Shown here piece by piece: positions 54,301-64,000 of a DNA stretch of 64,000 bases. Position 1 is the first letter of the stretch. Every line of letters begins with the position of its first letter. Source of the stretch: Scolanthus callimorphus. Lineage: Eukaryota > Cnidaria > Anthozoa > Actiniaria > Edwardsiidae. The position numbers and the translations under genes are program-made. The stretch lies in assembly GCA_033964015.1 (NCBI GenBank), contig CM066919.1, forward strand, positions 22,034,421 through 22,098,420, in the 5' to 3' direction. The notes beneath the pieces are model-generated. The model searched no databases. It was not told where the DNA came from and worked only from the letters and a program-made list of their open reading frames with translations.

Positions 54301-57300
54301 TGCGGGTTTCTTTCCAGATTTCTGTGCGCACAACATGTAGAGAACTAGACATTTCAGAGGGGTGGAAGTTTAATAATACCTCTGACTTTCCATATAAACC
54401 CTGTATTTATTTTTATTAGATTCCTGGGGGAAGGGGTGTTCTGGGAATTTCCCTCTATGGCAGAGGTATGGTATACCTGCCAACTCTCCCGGTTTATGCA
54501 GGAGACTCCCAGTTTTTACCCTCCGCCTCCCGCGGAAAAATTAACCTTCCCCTATTTACTGTACATCACCCTGGTAAATTTCTTGTGATTTTCTCATACA
54601 GTTGTTGTATTTCAAACACAATCTCCTGGTTTTTGAGTTTTTGGTGTTGGCAGGTATGGTTTATGGGGTAAGTTAAGGTATTGCAGAGGTATGGGGTAAG
54701 CCTCTGGAGAAGGCTAGACTACTATTTCAAACAATATCTTTCTTATGTACCTGATGCACCCATCAAACGTTCCAGGTCTGAAGCACAGACCCTCACCCAT
54801 ATCATGTAGAAACAAATCACCCTCCACTTCTCTTTCAAGTGCAACATCTGTAGTGAGTAAGGGGAAAATAAATCAAAAGTTAATAAATATCCTAAAGGGC
54901 AATCATAATATTCCATGATTGTATGTTTTCAGAACAATTCCTTGCCCATGAAGGGGATATATATATTCTATAAATTCCAGAGGTCAATAAGCCAGGGCAT
55001 CTGGTGCGGCAGTGCAATTCCTTCCCATCAACCAAAAATCACACTATTCCACACTTTTTTACTTTCCTCACACTTTTTCTGCACTTTCTTGCAAAATTGT
55101 AAAAGGAAGATCAACTATTTGCTTTTTTTTTCGCACTTTGCCAGATGCCCTGAATAAGCCTTTTATTTCTCATACAAACACCATGTTTTTTACTGGAAAT
55201 TCCAGATGGGTAGGAGTCACATCTAATCCACCTCCAAGGGAGAGGTATTGCTATTTTTCTGGAGTACCTCATTCAGGGACGTCAACCCTAGGATTTAAAA
55301 AATCTGGAGATTGCCTTGAAATGGCGTTATTTCCTGCAATTCTCCTGGGATAAGTAAATGTATGGCAGTCACCTTGAATTGTTCCCAGGAGACAAAGCAA
55401 AAAATCTTGATACTCCTGGCAAAACCAGGAGAGTTGATGTCTCTGCAAATAGGGGTATTTATTTCACTTTGGAATAAGCTCATTATTACCTAACATTGCT
55501 TTACTGATATCAAGACCAATCCAGTAATGACCTTCACTTGTAAGGACTTCGCCACTTAGACCAGATCCACACCTAACAGAAACAAAGTTGTTTCATTCAG
55601 CATTCGTATCCCAAATACTGGTAACTGTATCTCATTTATGAAGCCCCTGTTATAGTCACCAACAAATATAAAGCCCCCTGCTGAGGACGCAGTATAGCTA
55701 ATCACTCTGAAAATGTTTATTCACCCTTGCACATCCTTGAATTCCAGTGAATTTCTTTATGATTAACCTACAAGTAATCTTTACTTGCCCAGAAATTCTC
55801 TATTTTACAATACCCAGCTTGGTATTTCACTCATACTCTTCTTATATAGTACACACCATTCCAGGCTGTCCTCCCACCAGCACCGTAGCTAGCGGGGGGG
55901 GGGGGGGGGGGGGGGGGGCAGAGGGGGCAGTTAGTGTCAACATGTGGGGAAAAACCTGCTTGCCCCCCCCCCCCCCCCCCCAGTAAAAACAAAAGATGAC
56001 CAAGGCTTGCCCTCCCCCCCAGACAAAAATGTCTAGCTATGGCCTTGCCCACCTCCCTCCCCCTGGATTACAAGAGACCCTTAACAGAGGAAAAGATTAT
56101 CTAGTCACTTCCTGTTTCTGAATTACTGGTGTGATCTCTAAGATGCAAACTGCATGAGAGGCAAGCACCATAATACTGTACCCCCTCTAAATGAATGTGA
56201 TGCATCTGGGTAGTGAATGTGCATCTTAAAAACTGAAAACATGTTTCTCACCCAACATCTAGAACAAAGCAAGGCTGACCCTCTGGCAATTTTAGCAGCT
56301 CAATAGCTCTTTCTGTCAGCTGAACTTGAATGTCCATCATGCGAGTACTAAAACAAGACAAGATGACTGAAATTATTTATGTGGTCTTCATAACTTTCAA
56401 TCTACAGAGTTAGACAAGACAGTGTCTATTTATTCTTTAGAAGTCTTGTCGATCATACAATATTGCTACACTATTTACATCAGTACTGTACCAGGCACTG
56501 ACCTCCCTTCCCAAAATAACCAAATATTACAACTAGGGGTAGCGAATGGTCCCTAAAAATATCAATAGTCTCGCCAAATTTTAGCAGTCTCGGAATCTTG
56601 GAATTTTTAACGTGTCTCAGAACCTCGGATTTTCACCCTCAAACTTCTAAATACAGTAAATATATGAGCTGATATTTTCTTCAGTGGCTCGGGCTTGGAT
56701 TTTAAACTGCCAGTCACAGCATCTCGGATTTACCATTCTCTAACTTTACAACTGCAATCAGTGCATGATCCAACTCTCCTGCAGTCTCAAGATTTTTAAC
56801 TATGTTTCCCCGGAAATTCCTCCCTATTTTCGATATATTTTTGGTATTTTCCCTGGTTTGTTTTTATTGGAATTTCCGCATATAACCTTTTTATTTCGCC
56901 TTAAAGTATCTCGCCCGAGATTTCAAAATCAAAGTTTTCTCCCGATTTCTTCGGTCCAAGCAAGGATTGGCATCCCTGTGACTTAGTGTCATTCAATTGA
57001 ATATTGTGTATGTCTATGATGCTGTTTTTTGGAGCTATAAATCTACAAACTAAAATCTGATTCAGTAACGTTAAAACAATCAAATATCAAGAAGAGGCCA
57101 AGGGAGCAAGAAGTGCAATTAGTGCTCTTGTTTACAAGTTTGTTCACTTACTTAGAAGTGTATTTTCGGGCTTCTTCTTCATTATAAAACTGTAAGAAAA
57201 ATGCGTTCAAAGGTAAGAGATGAGATCTGCAGAATTTCTAAACAAAATGGTAAAAATACACCAAGGAAATTATATATTTACCACTTCTGGAGGAGCTCTA

Positions 57301-57326
57301 TGCTCCGGCCTCTGTCCGGACGCCAT
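51376..57326 (-). CDS. BUD23: BUD23 / WBSCR22: 18S rRNA (guanine-N7)-methyltransferase (282 aa)
   Basis: S-adenosylmethionine-dependent enzyme that methylates a guanine of 18S rRNA, working with TRMT112 in 40S maturation. Twelve exons (minus): 57326-57282, 57189-57152, 56347-56252, 55572-55490, 54847-54751, 54214-54118, 54009-53959, 53525-53440, 53368-53320, 53239-53181, 52857-52765, 51430-51376; every junction keeps frame. Starts [21 protein letters not shown] like vertebrate BUD23. SAM motif I is DVGCGSGLSG (58-67); GLDIS (~82) and [13 protein letters not shown] follow. The [15 protein letters not shown] signature and the basic C-terminal tail ([17 protein letters not shown]) are the family's nuclear/nucleolar extension. 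Length equals the human protein within one residue. Reading through the exon-11 donor would stop at once, so the last 55-base exon is essential. Shares a 120-bp divergent promoter with DNAJC30. Confidence 0.96.
51504..51955. repeat. Nested palindromes, composite inverted-repeat element
   Basis: Outer ends ttttgttatatagcgag / ctgctatataacaaaa. Inside are two tight hairpins: atattccccgatcagtcaat a with its complement (51591-51645) and acttaatgactacaccctcg ggaaac with its complement (51887-51953). In intron 11 of BUD23. Confidence 0.8.
52890..53150. repeat. CTGGAAATTCC-rich repeat, intron 10/11 of BUD23
   Basis: ccctggaaattcc, tctggaaattcc and ccctgaaaattcc blocks separated by G-rich runs occur at least six times. 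Spliced out of BUD23. Confidence 0.8.
55885..56015. repeat. Long G run and C run, palindromic
   Basis: About 26 G (55894-55918) and about 16 C (55965-55981) flank 'cagagggggcagttagtgtc'. tagctagcgg and later ctagcta suggest inverted ends. Homopolymers of this length are often mis-sized in assemblies. In intron 3 of BUD23. Confidence 0.85.
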
Positions 57327-57446
57327 GTTGGAAAAGCGATCCGAAGCTAAATTTGTCAGCGGTTATTATCGTGGAAGTATGCGACTAAAAGTCTGCGCAT
57401 ACTTTCAATGTTGAGCCCGCAATGCTGACACGAAATTAGACAAAAT
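57327..57446. promoter_or_regulatory. Divergent BUD23 / DNAJC30 promoter
   Basis: Only 120 bases separate the two start codons. It is GC-richer than its surroundings and lacks a TATA box, as expected of a bidirectional housekeeping promoter. The BUD23 start codon lies in aacatggcg, which resembles a YY1 site (inference). Confidence 0.7.
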
Positions 57447-58192
57447 ATGAACAACTTGCAGAAATATGCTCGAAATTCTTCACTATTGTACCAGTTCCTG
57501 AGCAGAAAGGGATTGATCTGTTCAAGGAGTATCATAGGAACAAATGTATCTGATGGAGGGGGTCGATTTGGATGGGAACAATTATATTTTCAGAGGTCGG
57601 TTGCCTCACCGGTAACAAGAACTTGGAGAATTTCTCGTTGTTATGCAACTAAACATGGCAAGAAAAATTACTACAGAATACTGGGAGTATCGCCCAAAGC
57701 CAGCCAAGGAATTATAAGGATGCCTACTATAAGCTCTCAATGCAGCACCATCCGGATCGACACAAAGGGAGCGAGAAAAAGCACGAAGTTTTCCAGGAGA
57801 TTGCAGAGGCATATTCTGTTCTGGGGAACCTTGAATCGAGGAAACAGTATGATAGGGGCTTAATAGTACAGGGTGCCTTAGCCCCTGAACAAGCACGTGC
57901 AGCGCACGCCCCTAGGCCCACAGGGTCCATATATGATTTTGATGAATGGACTAAACAGCATTACTATGAAGCACTAAGAAGAAAACAGAGAGATAAGAAG
58001 GAAAGGCGAGACGAAGAACTTGAAAAAGAGTCCCATAAAATACAGGAAGGGAGTCAAAGACTTGTTATTCTACTTGTGTTTTTGGTAATAGTGATTGTCA
58101 TTTCGGCAACAGAGAGACATGTTCTTAGGGAAAAATTTGCAAAGCAAGGTTTTAAGGATGTAAGGTTAGAAGGGGATAAGAATCAACACTGA
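57447..58192 (+). CDS. DNAJC30: DNAJC30-like mitochondrial J protein, with an internal frameshift
   Basis: Single exon. The N terminus (MNNLQKYARNSSLLYQFLSR...) is basic and acid-free like a mitochondrial presequence. The J domain starts at NYYRILGVSPKASQ (~residue 76) in one frame, then continues as KDAYYKLSMQHHPDRHKGS in the next frame: the break is at about 57705-57712, where one base is missing. HPD is at 57746. After YDRGL comes a charged linker and a C-terminal membrane segment (RLVILLVFLVIVIVIS), as in DNAJC30, an inner-membrane partner of ATP synthase. The rest of the frame is intact, so a sequencing/assembly slip in a G pair is likelier than a pseudogene. Head-to-head with BUD23, tail-to-tail with VPS37, ending ~1.07 kb from the VPS37 stop. 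Confidence 0.85.
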
Positions 58193-59262
58193 CAATGAGC
58201 AGTTGATTACTGCAATCTTTTTCAATCTTTTTCCCAAAGCATCTTGGCCCTGCTGAGGCTCTGAACACAGAGAAAAAGGAAAGTCCTAGTATCTACGACA
58301 TCTGGTATATCTATAGCACTGTTCACACTGACATCATCAATTGTCACTAATGTACCAACCAGAGATCGATTGGATCACAGAACAAAGGGTTCTAATCAAT
58401 CTACGGTTGCTGCATTAGCATTAGAGTGGCAATGTAATATTTTTTATTCATTTTGAATTCGATTTTATTCTGATGATAAATAGAATCATATATACCATTG
58501 AAATTGATGTCATCATCTAAGCTGGCATTTTACCTTGGGTCTAGCTCAAGAAAAACTCTTATAAAACAACTTTGCTGTATACATTGTGTGGTCCCAGAAA
58601 ATATCCATCCCCACACGGAAGGGTTTTGAAAAGTGACCCCCACCCCTCTGGAATTTCCAAAAGAAAATACAGTATTTGTATGGAAGAAATCAGGTAGACT
58701 CCAATCCCTTCCATGGTGGGAGATGGATATTTTCTGGAACCACACATTCTACCCTGTGTACTAACAATAAGCAGAGTACTACCTTCCTACTGAGTGGGGT
58801 TCCTGTCCAAGAGAGTACTTGGGCAGATACATGAAGGGGGTCCAGCATAGTCTGGGGGAGTATAGTCTTTAGTTTTCTGTTAAAAATTTGGGTATGTGTA
58901 TGTATTGTTAGTGTTTTCAAAATGAGACTTGGGCTTGGGAGATTGGGTGATCACTCCCCATATCATCGACAAAAAATTGTATTGTGTGAGTTGATAAAGT
59001 ACTCCGGAAGGTTGTTTTTGGTGCAAAAATCCCAAGAGTGAAAGACAAAGTATTGCAGCACAAGATTTGCACAAACATGGGGTTTCTCAAACAGACCAAT
59101 ATTTTAGCTTGAGAATCATCATCATGCCGGTATTTTATTAATAGCACAAATTATTCTAACAGGATGGCAGCAACCTGCAGCATGACGACTATGACTGTAG
59201 TTGGACTCTTTGTAGAATTGCAACTATCTGACTTTTTACAACTATTTACCTCTCTATTTTTA
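58193..59262. other. Spacer between DNAJC30 and VPS37 3' ends
   Basis: Contains AT-rich DNAJC30 3' flank and the inverted-repeat element at 58588-58748. Minus-strand frames here (58530-59147) show no domain and overlap the repeat. Confidence 0.5.
58588..58748. repeat. Terminal-inverted-repeat element, ~160 bp
   Basis: tgtggtcccagaaaatatcc atcccc pairs with ggagatggatattttctgga accaca. Related to the 39126-39402 family by the shared 'atttccaaaa...ttttctgga' core. Confidence 0.85.
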
Positions 59263-62049
59263 TTAGAATTGATAAGAATACTGTCCTGATCTTCTCTGCC
59301 TCAAGAGCTCAGCTAACTTCTCAGATTTGACACGGCGCATATGATGTAATTTCTTCTGCTCAGGAAATGTCTGAATAAAAGTCTCTGTCTCCATTTCACC
59401 ATCAAGAAATTTATCCACAATTTTCTGGTGGAAAATAAAATAAAATAATATCAGTGCGGAAATGAAAATAATGGTAGGTACTACATGCTGGTACAGATCC
59501 ACAAATATTACCAAAAAATGAACTAAATCTTACATATTCTCAAAATTTATAATAATAATAATAATAATAATCAGTTTATTAGCACCTCTTGTAAGCCATA
59601 TACTTAAATTATAGGTGTAGTCAGTAATAGAGGGAACAGGAATACAATATGGAGAACAGCAAGCTAACAATTATATACACTTGACAGTTACAAAGTTCTT
59701 AAAGCGGTCGGTTCTGACAGTTCTGTGATAGTGCAGAGCCTGGGTGCGGAGGGAGTACTGATGTTGATAAGAGGGCCATATATTAACTTAAAGAGTGGAT
59801 TTCTGGTGAGATTCTGCTTATAAACCGTTGGCAAGCAGCCGCTCTACGTGACGCTAGAGTTTGGATGCCAGCCATCTGCAAAGCGTCATTGTAGGTGGAA
59901 TTTGGAAAAATAATGGAAAGTGCGCACTTCTGGACTGACTCCATTCGACTAGATAGATATGATGGTAAGTTGGCAAATGCGGCAGAGGCATATTCTAGCG
60001 TAGAGTGGATTAACGAGCGATACACATCAACCATATCGGTCTTGGGAACGCTGCACTTCACAAGTTGCCTTAGAGCGTACAAGCGGCGGTTAGCTTTCTT
60101 GATTACATAGTCCATATGGGCAGCCCAAGACAGGTCTTTGGATATGTAAACGCCCAACAGCTTGAAGGACGTGACCTGTTCGATGCATGAACCGCTGATG
60201 ACTATGGGCTGCCTCATACAGCTATTGTAATGCAAAAAATCCACCTCCATTACTTTAGACTTGACAGGGTTAAGCGCCATGTTGTTGTTATATGCAAACT
60301 CAGTTATATCCTCAACAATATAACGCATGACTGATGGGGAGTTTCTTGATAATTTAGGATGCTTGGAAGCAAAAAGCAGCAATGAATATAGCAGGGCCCT
60401 CTCTTTATAATCACTGCCTTTTAGCCCAGCAAATACAACAGAAAAGAGGCCTCTGTTAGCTGAGAACATATTGTGGAATTGACCATTATAGAAGTACAAT
60501 TTTATTTATTTTCATTTAGATTTTTCGCCTGATGGCAGGGAACATCCACAGAGCAAGGCTCCAATTATGGGGCTCCCAATTTCACCATTTGGATCTTAAA
60601 GGTTCATTGTGTGTATGCCTGAAATAACATTGTTGTAAATTTATGGCAGATTTCGTATGACTGTGAAAAGTGCCAAGGCGCTGTCAGTGGTGGCACAGAA
60701 CCAGGGCCTGCTGTAGATGCAGCATGAAATCACATAGTCGCGGCTTGTCGTGGCACTTTTCACAGTCATACAAAATCTTCCCTATGACTTTACCTCTGCA
60801 TCTTCCTCAGCTTGAGCGACAGCAGTCTGTAGCAAAGCCATTGTTGTGTCACTAGAAAATTGATCTGATAAACCCTCTAAAAAAATAACCAACAATCAGC
60901 TGGTACAGATATCATCTTCAAATATGCTATTATTATCATAATGATTCTAGAAAACATCTAAACCCTTCCCACCCTTCACACCTGTAACCCTCTATAATTT
61001 CCAGTGAAAAATACAGTGATTGTACTGGAAATAAAGGAAAACTGAGCTGACCACCCTCCTGGAATTTCAAATCCTTTCCATAGGGAGGGTAAATAGTTGT
61101 TCTTGAATCACATTATGAAGATGAGGTTTTAATTATTACCTAGTTTCTGCTTGTTGCTATCAAATTGTGCCTGTAAAGTCTCCCTTCGCTCATGTGATTC
61201 AATCAGTTGATTCCTGCCATTGTTTAACTCTGGCTCCATCCTTAAGTTGTACTCAGCAAGGCTTTTGTTACTGACCATCAACATCTCACGACTTGAGGCT
61301 ATTTTCTTTATCTAAAATAATATGGAACACAGTACAGAAATATGTAATCTATTTATTTTACTGTTATTCCTTTTGTTTAATTTTCATGTTTTTACGCTGT
61401 TCATAAATACAAATACAAAATGGTAAAGGCAAAAGAAAATTAAAGGCAACGTTTTACATAAACGCAGTGCACGATGGGAAGGTTGAGTGGAATACCACCG
61501 AATATACAATGCCACTCCTGCATTCTGATTGGCTGTATTTTCTGTGGCGTGGTATAAAATGCCCCCCCCCCCCCCCCCATCTGCCCTTTCCCTGCACAGT
61601 ATTTATGAATGATTATTTATATTGTTATGCAATAAAGATATATTATCCCCAAGTCTGGGCTCAGTGTTCATGCTCGTCTATCTTCCATAGAAACGCTAGG
61701 TAATCTGTTAATAATGAGCATGATCAAAAGAAAAATTATTACTTATTCAAGTGTAAGAAATATTTAGCCGTTTTAAACATAAAGAAAAACAAAATTTACG
61801 ATCGTCCCTAAGCTATCCATTTCCAGTAAAGAACGTATCCTGGATGTTTGTAAAGACAATTCGTAAAACATCATGCAGTTAACATCGTCTAACCTCTTCC
61901 AGATCTTGCAACACCGCATCCAAGTTCGTTTCGTTGTCTATGAACTCTTGAAGTTCGCCCTTGTCAAGAAATTTGAGGACATTTAGTGCCTCTTGTACCG
62001 CTTTCTCGCTGTCTAAACGGGGCGCAGCTACTGTACTAGGTGTAGACAT
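59263..62049 (-). CDS. VPS37: VPS37 family ESCRT-I subunit (190 aa)
   Basis: ESCRT-I component (with TSG101, VPS28 and MVB12/UBAP1) that sorts ubiquitinated cargo at endosomes. Four exons (minus): 62049-61894, 61311-61140, 60876-60794, 59424-59263; phases 0, 1, 0. Residues 1-40 have the N-terminal ALNVLKFLDKGELQEFID helix, 53-108 the long Mod(r) coiled coil (IASSREMLMVSNKSLAEYN...ERRETLQAQF), and 138-180 the signature KIVDKFLDGEMETETF...KKLHHMRRVKSEKLAELL. It lacks an N-terminal UEV domain (so not VPS37A) and a Pro-rich tail (unlike vertebrate B-D), hence a minimal core. A truncated LINE sits in intron 3, sense orientation. Exon-1 donor is GTTAGA, weak but phase-correct. Confidence 0.92.
59548..60500 (-). 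mobile_element. 5'-truncated non-LTR retrotransposon (CR1/L2/Jockey-type reverse transcriptase C-terminal part)
   Basis: The 238-codon frame at 60499-59783 reads like the end of a LINE reverse transcriptase: NPVKSKVM, then FKLLGVYISKDLSWAAHMDY, KKANRRLYALRQL, Y.SLIHSTLEYASAAFANLP, and the terminal RR...C.RFI. The YADD catalytic motif would lie upstream and is missing, so it is dead on arrival. The 3' end is a (TTA)n microsatellite (about 59551-59573), typical of CR1/L2-like insertions rather than poly(A). Lies in VPS37 intron 3. Confidence 0.88.
60651..60777. repeat. Foldback element, ~127 bp
   Basis: gatttcgtatgactgtgaaa agtgcca pairs with tggcacttttcacagtcata caaaatc. It ends 17 bases before the 3' end of VPS37 exon 3 (60794), i.e. 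directly next to the donor. Confidence 0.9.
61560..61577. repeat. C run
   Basis: About 18 consecutive C in VPS37 intron 1. Confidence 0.9.
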
Positions 62050-62499
62050 TGCTTGACATTAATTGTGGTCCTCCAAATAGAGGAATAAAAACGAAAAAGC
62101 GACCTTCAAACTCTCGCTCTGTTTGATTTCGTTGGTGTGTTCTTTGTCAGTTTGTCAGTTCTATTTTTAGAACGTGCTTAGATACCGCGCAATATTCTAC
62201 ACAGGTATCCCGAGCATTTTGGTCTCGAAGTTAAGAGACAGATGGCCGCTCAGCTGGGTTCTGGGATTTTATCCGCTGTTTTGATCTCTTGTCCACATTA
62301 GCCGTTCTGAAATGGGCATTAATTCTCCGCCAGTAACTTTCTATTCTTATTAGTTAGCAATTAGAGGATGTCGAGCCACGGGAACAGTCTATTTAGTGTA
62401 CGCATAGTCCAGTCTAATCACGAGCCGTTCCTAATGGAAATTCTATTGTGCAAGTTCATTTGCACATGGAACCGGCCATTCCATTTTATAGCCGCACCC

Positions 62500-62700
62500 A
62501 CCCTACGGAAGAGGTCATTTTCTTTAGTAACCCCCTCGGAAATTCTTGCTTTACCCCCTCGGAAATACCGTACGGAAGAGCCTTTTGAGATGCACCCCTC
62601 GGAAAAACCTACGGAAGAGCCTTTTTTTCGGTTTGACCACCGGAAAAGGCCATTTTGCGATAACCCCTCGGAAAAGGGGGGGGGGGGCAGGTTGTGGAAT
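62500..62700. repeat. CCCCTCGGAAA / TACGGAAGAG repeat cluster with G run
   Basis: cccctcggaaa recurs five times interleaved with (c)tacggaagagcctttt three times, ending in a 12-G run. The 128-codon plus-strand frame at 62368 translates this repeat and is not called. Confidence 0.8.
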
Positions 62701-63239
62701 GACCCAACGGCTCATGATTTAGATCCAGAGCAAGAACTATGCACAAGGCACTGAGCTTTGCTGGTACCTAATCAGAGCGAACATCCGTGGTTTTTATCGA
62801 AGAAAATAAAGACGGACTAGACACACATGACTGTTCAAACAACTTGTTTAAATACCACATAAATTTACATCGCGTCAACATTACCTAAATGGCATGCAAT
62901 GAATTGTGTAATTAAATCTATTTTAAAAGACAAGATTGTACAAAAATACCATCTCTATACTATGGACTATTAATGGCCTGCTTATTTCCCACGCTAGTAA
63001 ATGTTCTTGTCTACCTAATAATCCAGGCAAAATAAGTGCAGAAAGCAAGGCGTGGTTTGCATTGCTATTGCTACCACCATTCGCTATTCTGCCATGCAAT
63101 TGAAGGCCGGTTGACATATCTTAAAACTAACTGTTTATAAATGAGATAATATTTAGAATTAATTCACGGCAATATTTACTTATCGTTGCCTTTTATCAAA
63201 GAATATAAAATCAGGGTTGCTTTATTTTGTCCCTAGTTT

Positions 63240-63300
63240 TGCAATCCTTAATAGCGGAGCTCCTTAGCGGCCGAAGGCCGCAGAGCGGAGCACCATAGGT
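63240..63300. repeat. Short palindromic GC-rich patch
   Basis: gcggagctccttagcggccg aaggccgc...gcggagcacc forms overlapping small hairpins; gggagctccgctttt recurs near 63489. Probably element ends. Confidence 0.6.
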
Positions 63301-63532
63301 ATCGCAGGAAGAATACAATAGAACTCGGCAGTATACGATCGACTTCATTTTTCATGGTTCAGCGGTATTCCCATTTGGGTATCGGGGGCGCGTCCGTGTC
63401 TGCGCGCCCCAACCACAGGCAACCCAAAAACCGTATTTCATTTCGGCGGGAAAGATACTGCGCGTCCGTTAACAGAAAAAATATGTAACCGGGAGCTCCG
63501 CTTTTAGCCAGTGGCTAAATCTATATATTAGG

Positions 63533-63892
63533 CCTTTTGCACTAGAAATCACGTGACCCCGATCATCCTTAAATTGAGCAGCTTCACCGCGCAAATGATG
63601 CTCAGAAATGAAAAGAGCATATTGACTTTAGTAAAAAGCACAAATTTTAGCAAGCTACAACGCAAACTTAAAGAATGGGATCAAAATAAAGCAAGCCTTG
63701 CTATCCAGTCATACAAATCCTAGTAAAATACTGCAGTTTTGTTTTTGCTCTCTTTTCACGTATACATCATAGAGAGCTGAAACTCTGGCTTTTTTAATAA
63801 AATCATGCTCTTTTCATTTCTGAGCATCATTTGGGTTAAGCTGCTCATTTTAAGGGTGACCGGGTCACGTGACCACTAAGTGCAAAAGGCTT
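63533..63892. repeat. Terminal-inverted-repeat element, ~360 bp
   Basis: gccttttgcact...tcacgtgacc...gagcagctt...caaatgatgctcagaaatga aaagagcat pairs with atgctcttttcatttctgag catcatttg...aagctgctc...gggtcacgtgacc...agtgcaaaaggc. Arms exceed 80 bp. Interior non-coding. Confidence 0.95.
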
Positions 63893-64000
63893 ATTGTTTA
63901 GCACTCTCATCTTTGTTTTTCACTTTGTCACCACAGCATACCCACCCATCGACCGCCGCATGAGTGGTACTTATCATGCACGGAAACATACTTTACCTAC

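Noticed and set aside
62368..62754. 128-codon plus-strand ORF
   Set aside because: Mostly made of repeated CCCCTCGGAAA and TACGGAAGAG units and a G run.
1..64000. CRISPR arrays, bacterial operons, rRNA genes, viral genes
   Set aside because: None seen. Regular direct repeats are minisatellites or tandem duplications, and genes have eukaryotic introns.

Overview
The window is metazoan nuclear DNA: AT-rich, with interrupted genes carrying GT-AG introns, very dense short inverted-repeat transposons and one truncated LINE. Gene content (an NMDA-like glutamate receptor, VPS37, DNAJC30 and BUD23 homologues, and a secreted AbfB/TSP1/fibronectin-II protein) together with the abundance of foldback elements fits an anthozoan cnidarian (coral or sea anemone). 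The phylum is an inference; no species marker is present. I rebuilt gene models by hand from family conservation, splice sites and intron phase; every junction in the eight multi-domain or multi-exon models below is phase-consistent.

Layout. 1-9.8 kb is repeat-rich and gene-poor: a 510-bp foldback, a possible small TATA-driven ORF at 1948, and a diverged ~0.9-kb segmental duplication (3.2-4.2 against 5.1-6.0 kb). 9.85-16.43 kb (minus) is a six-exon gene for a secreted 863-aa modular protein in which every intron is phase 1. 16.4-23.1 kb is mostly mobile-element debris. 23.10-27.08 kb (plus) is a four-exon gene for a secreted 181-aa cysteine-containing protein of unknown family. 27.1-30.1 kb is repeats.

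30.09-47.45 kb (minus) is a five-exon ionotropic glutamate receptor gene. Its 12.4-kb first intron contains a convergent, inverted pair of paralogous two-exon genes for SNAP/TPR-like proteins ending in a J domain (36.03-37.93 plus; 40.66-43.11 minus).

51.38-62.05 kb is a compact housekeeping block: BUD23 (minus, 12 exons, 282 aa), DNAJC30 (plus, single exon, one frameshift), VPS37 (minus, 4 exons). Read in the reverse direction, order and orientation (VPS37 forward, DNAJC30 reverse, BUD23 forward) match human 7q11.23 as I recall it (VPS37D, DNAJC30, BUD23), implying very old microsynteny and a divergent BUD23/DNAJC30 promoter of 120 bp. 62.1-64 kb holds repeats only.

Functionally the genes are unrelated to each other apart from shared chaperone (J-domain) themes: a neural or chemosensory receptor, secreted matrix proteins, ribosome maturation, mitochondrial J protein and ESCRT-I. 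No CRISPR, bacterial operon, virus genome or intact autonomous transposon was seen.
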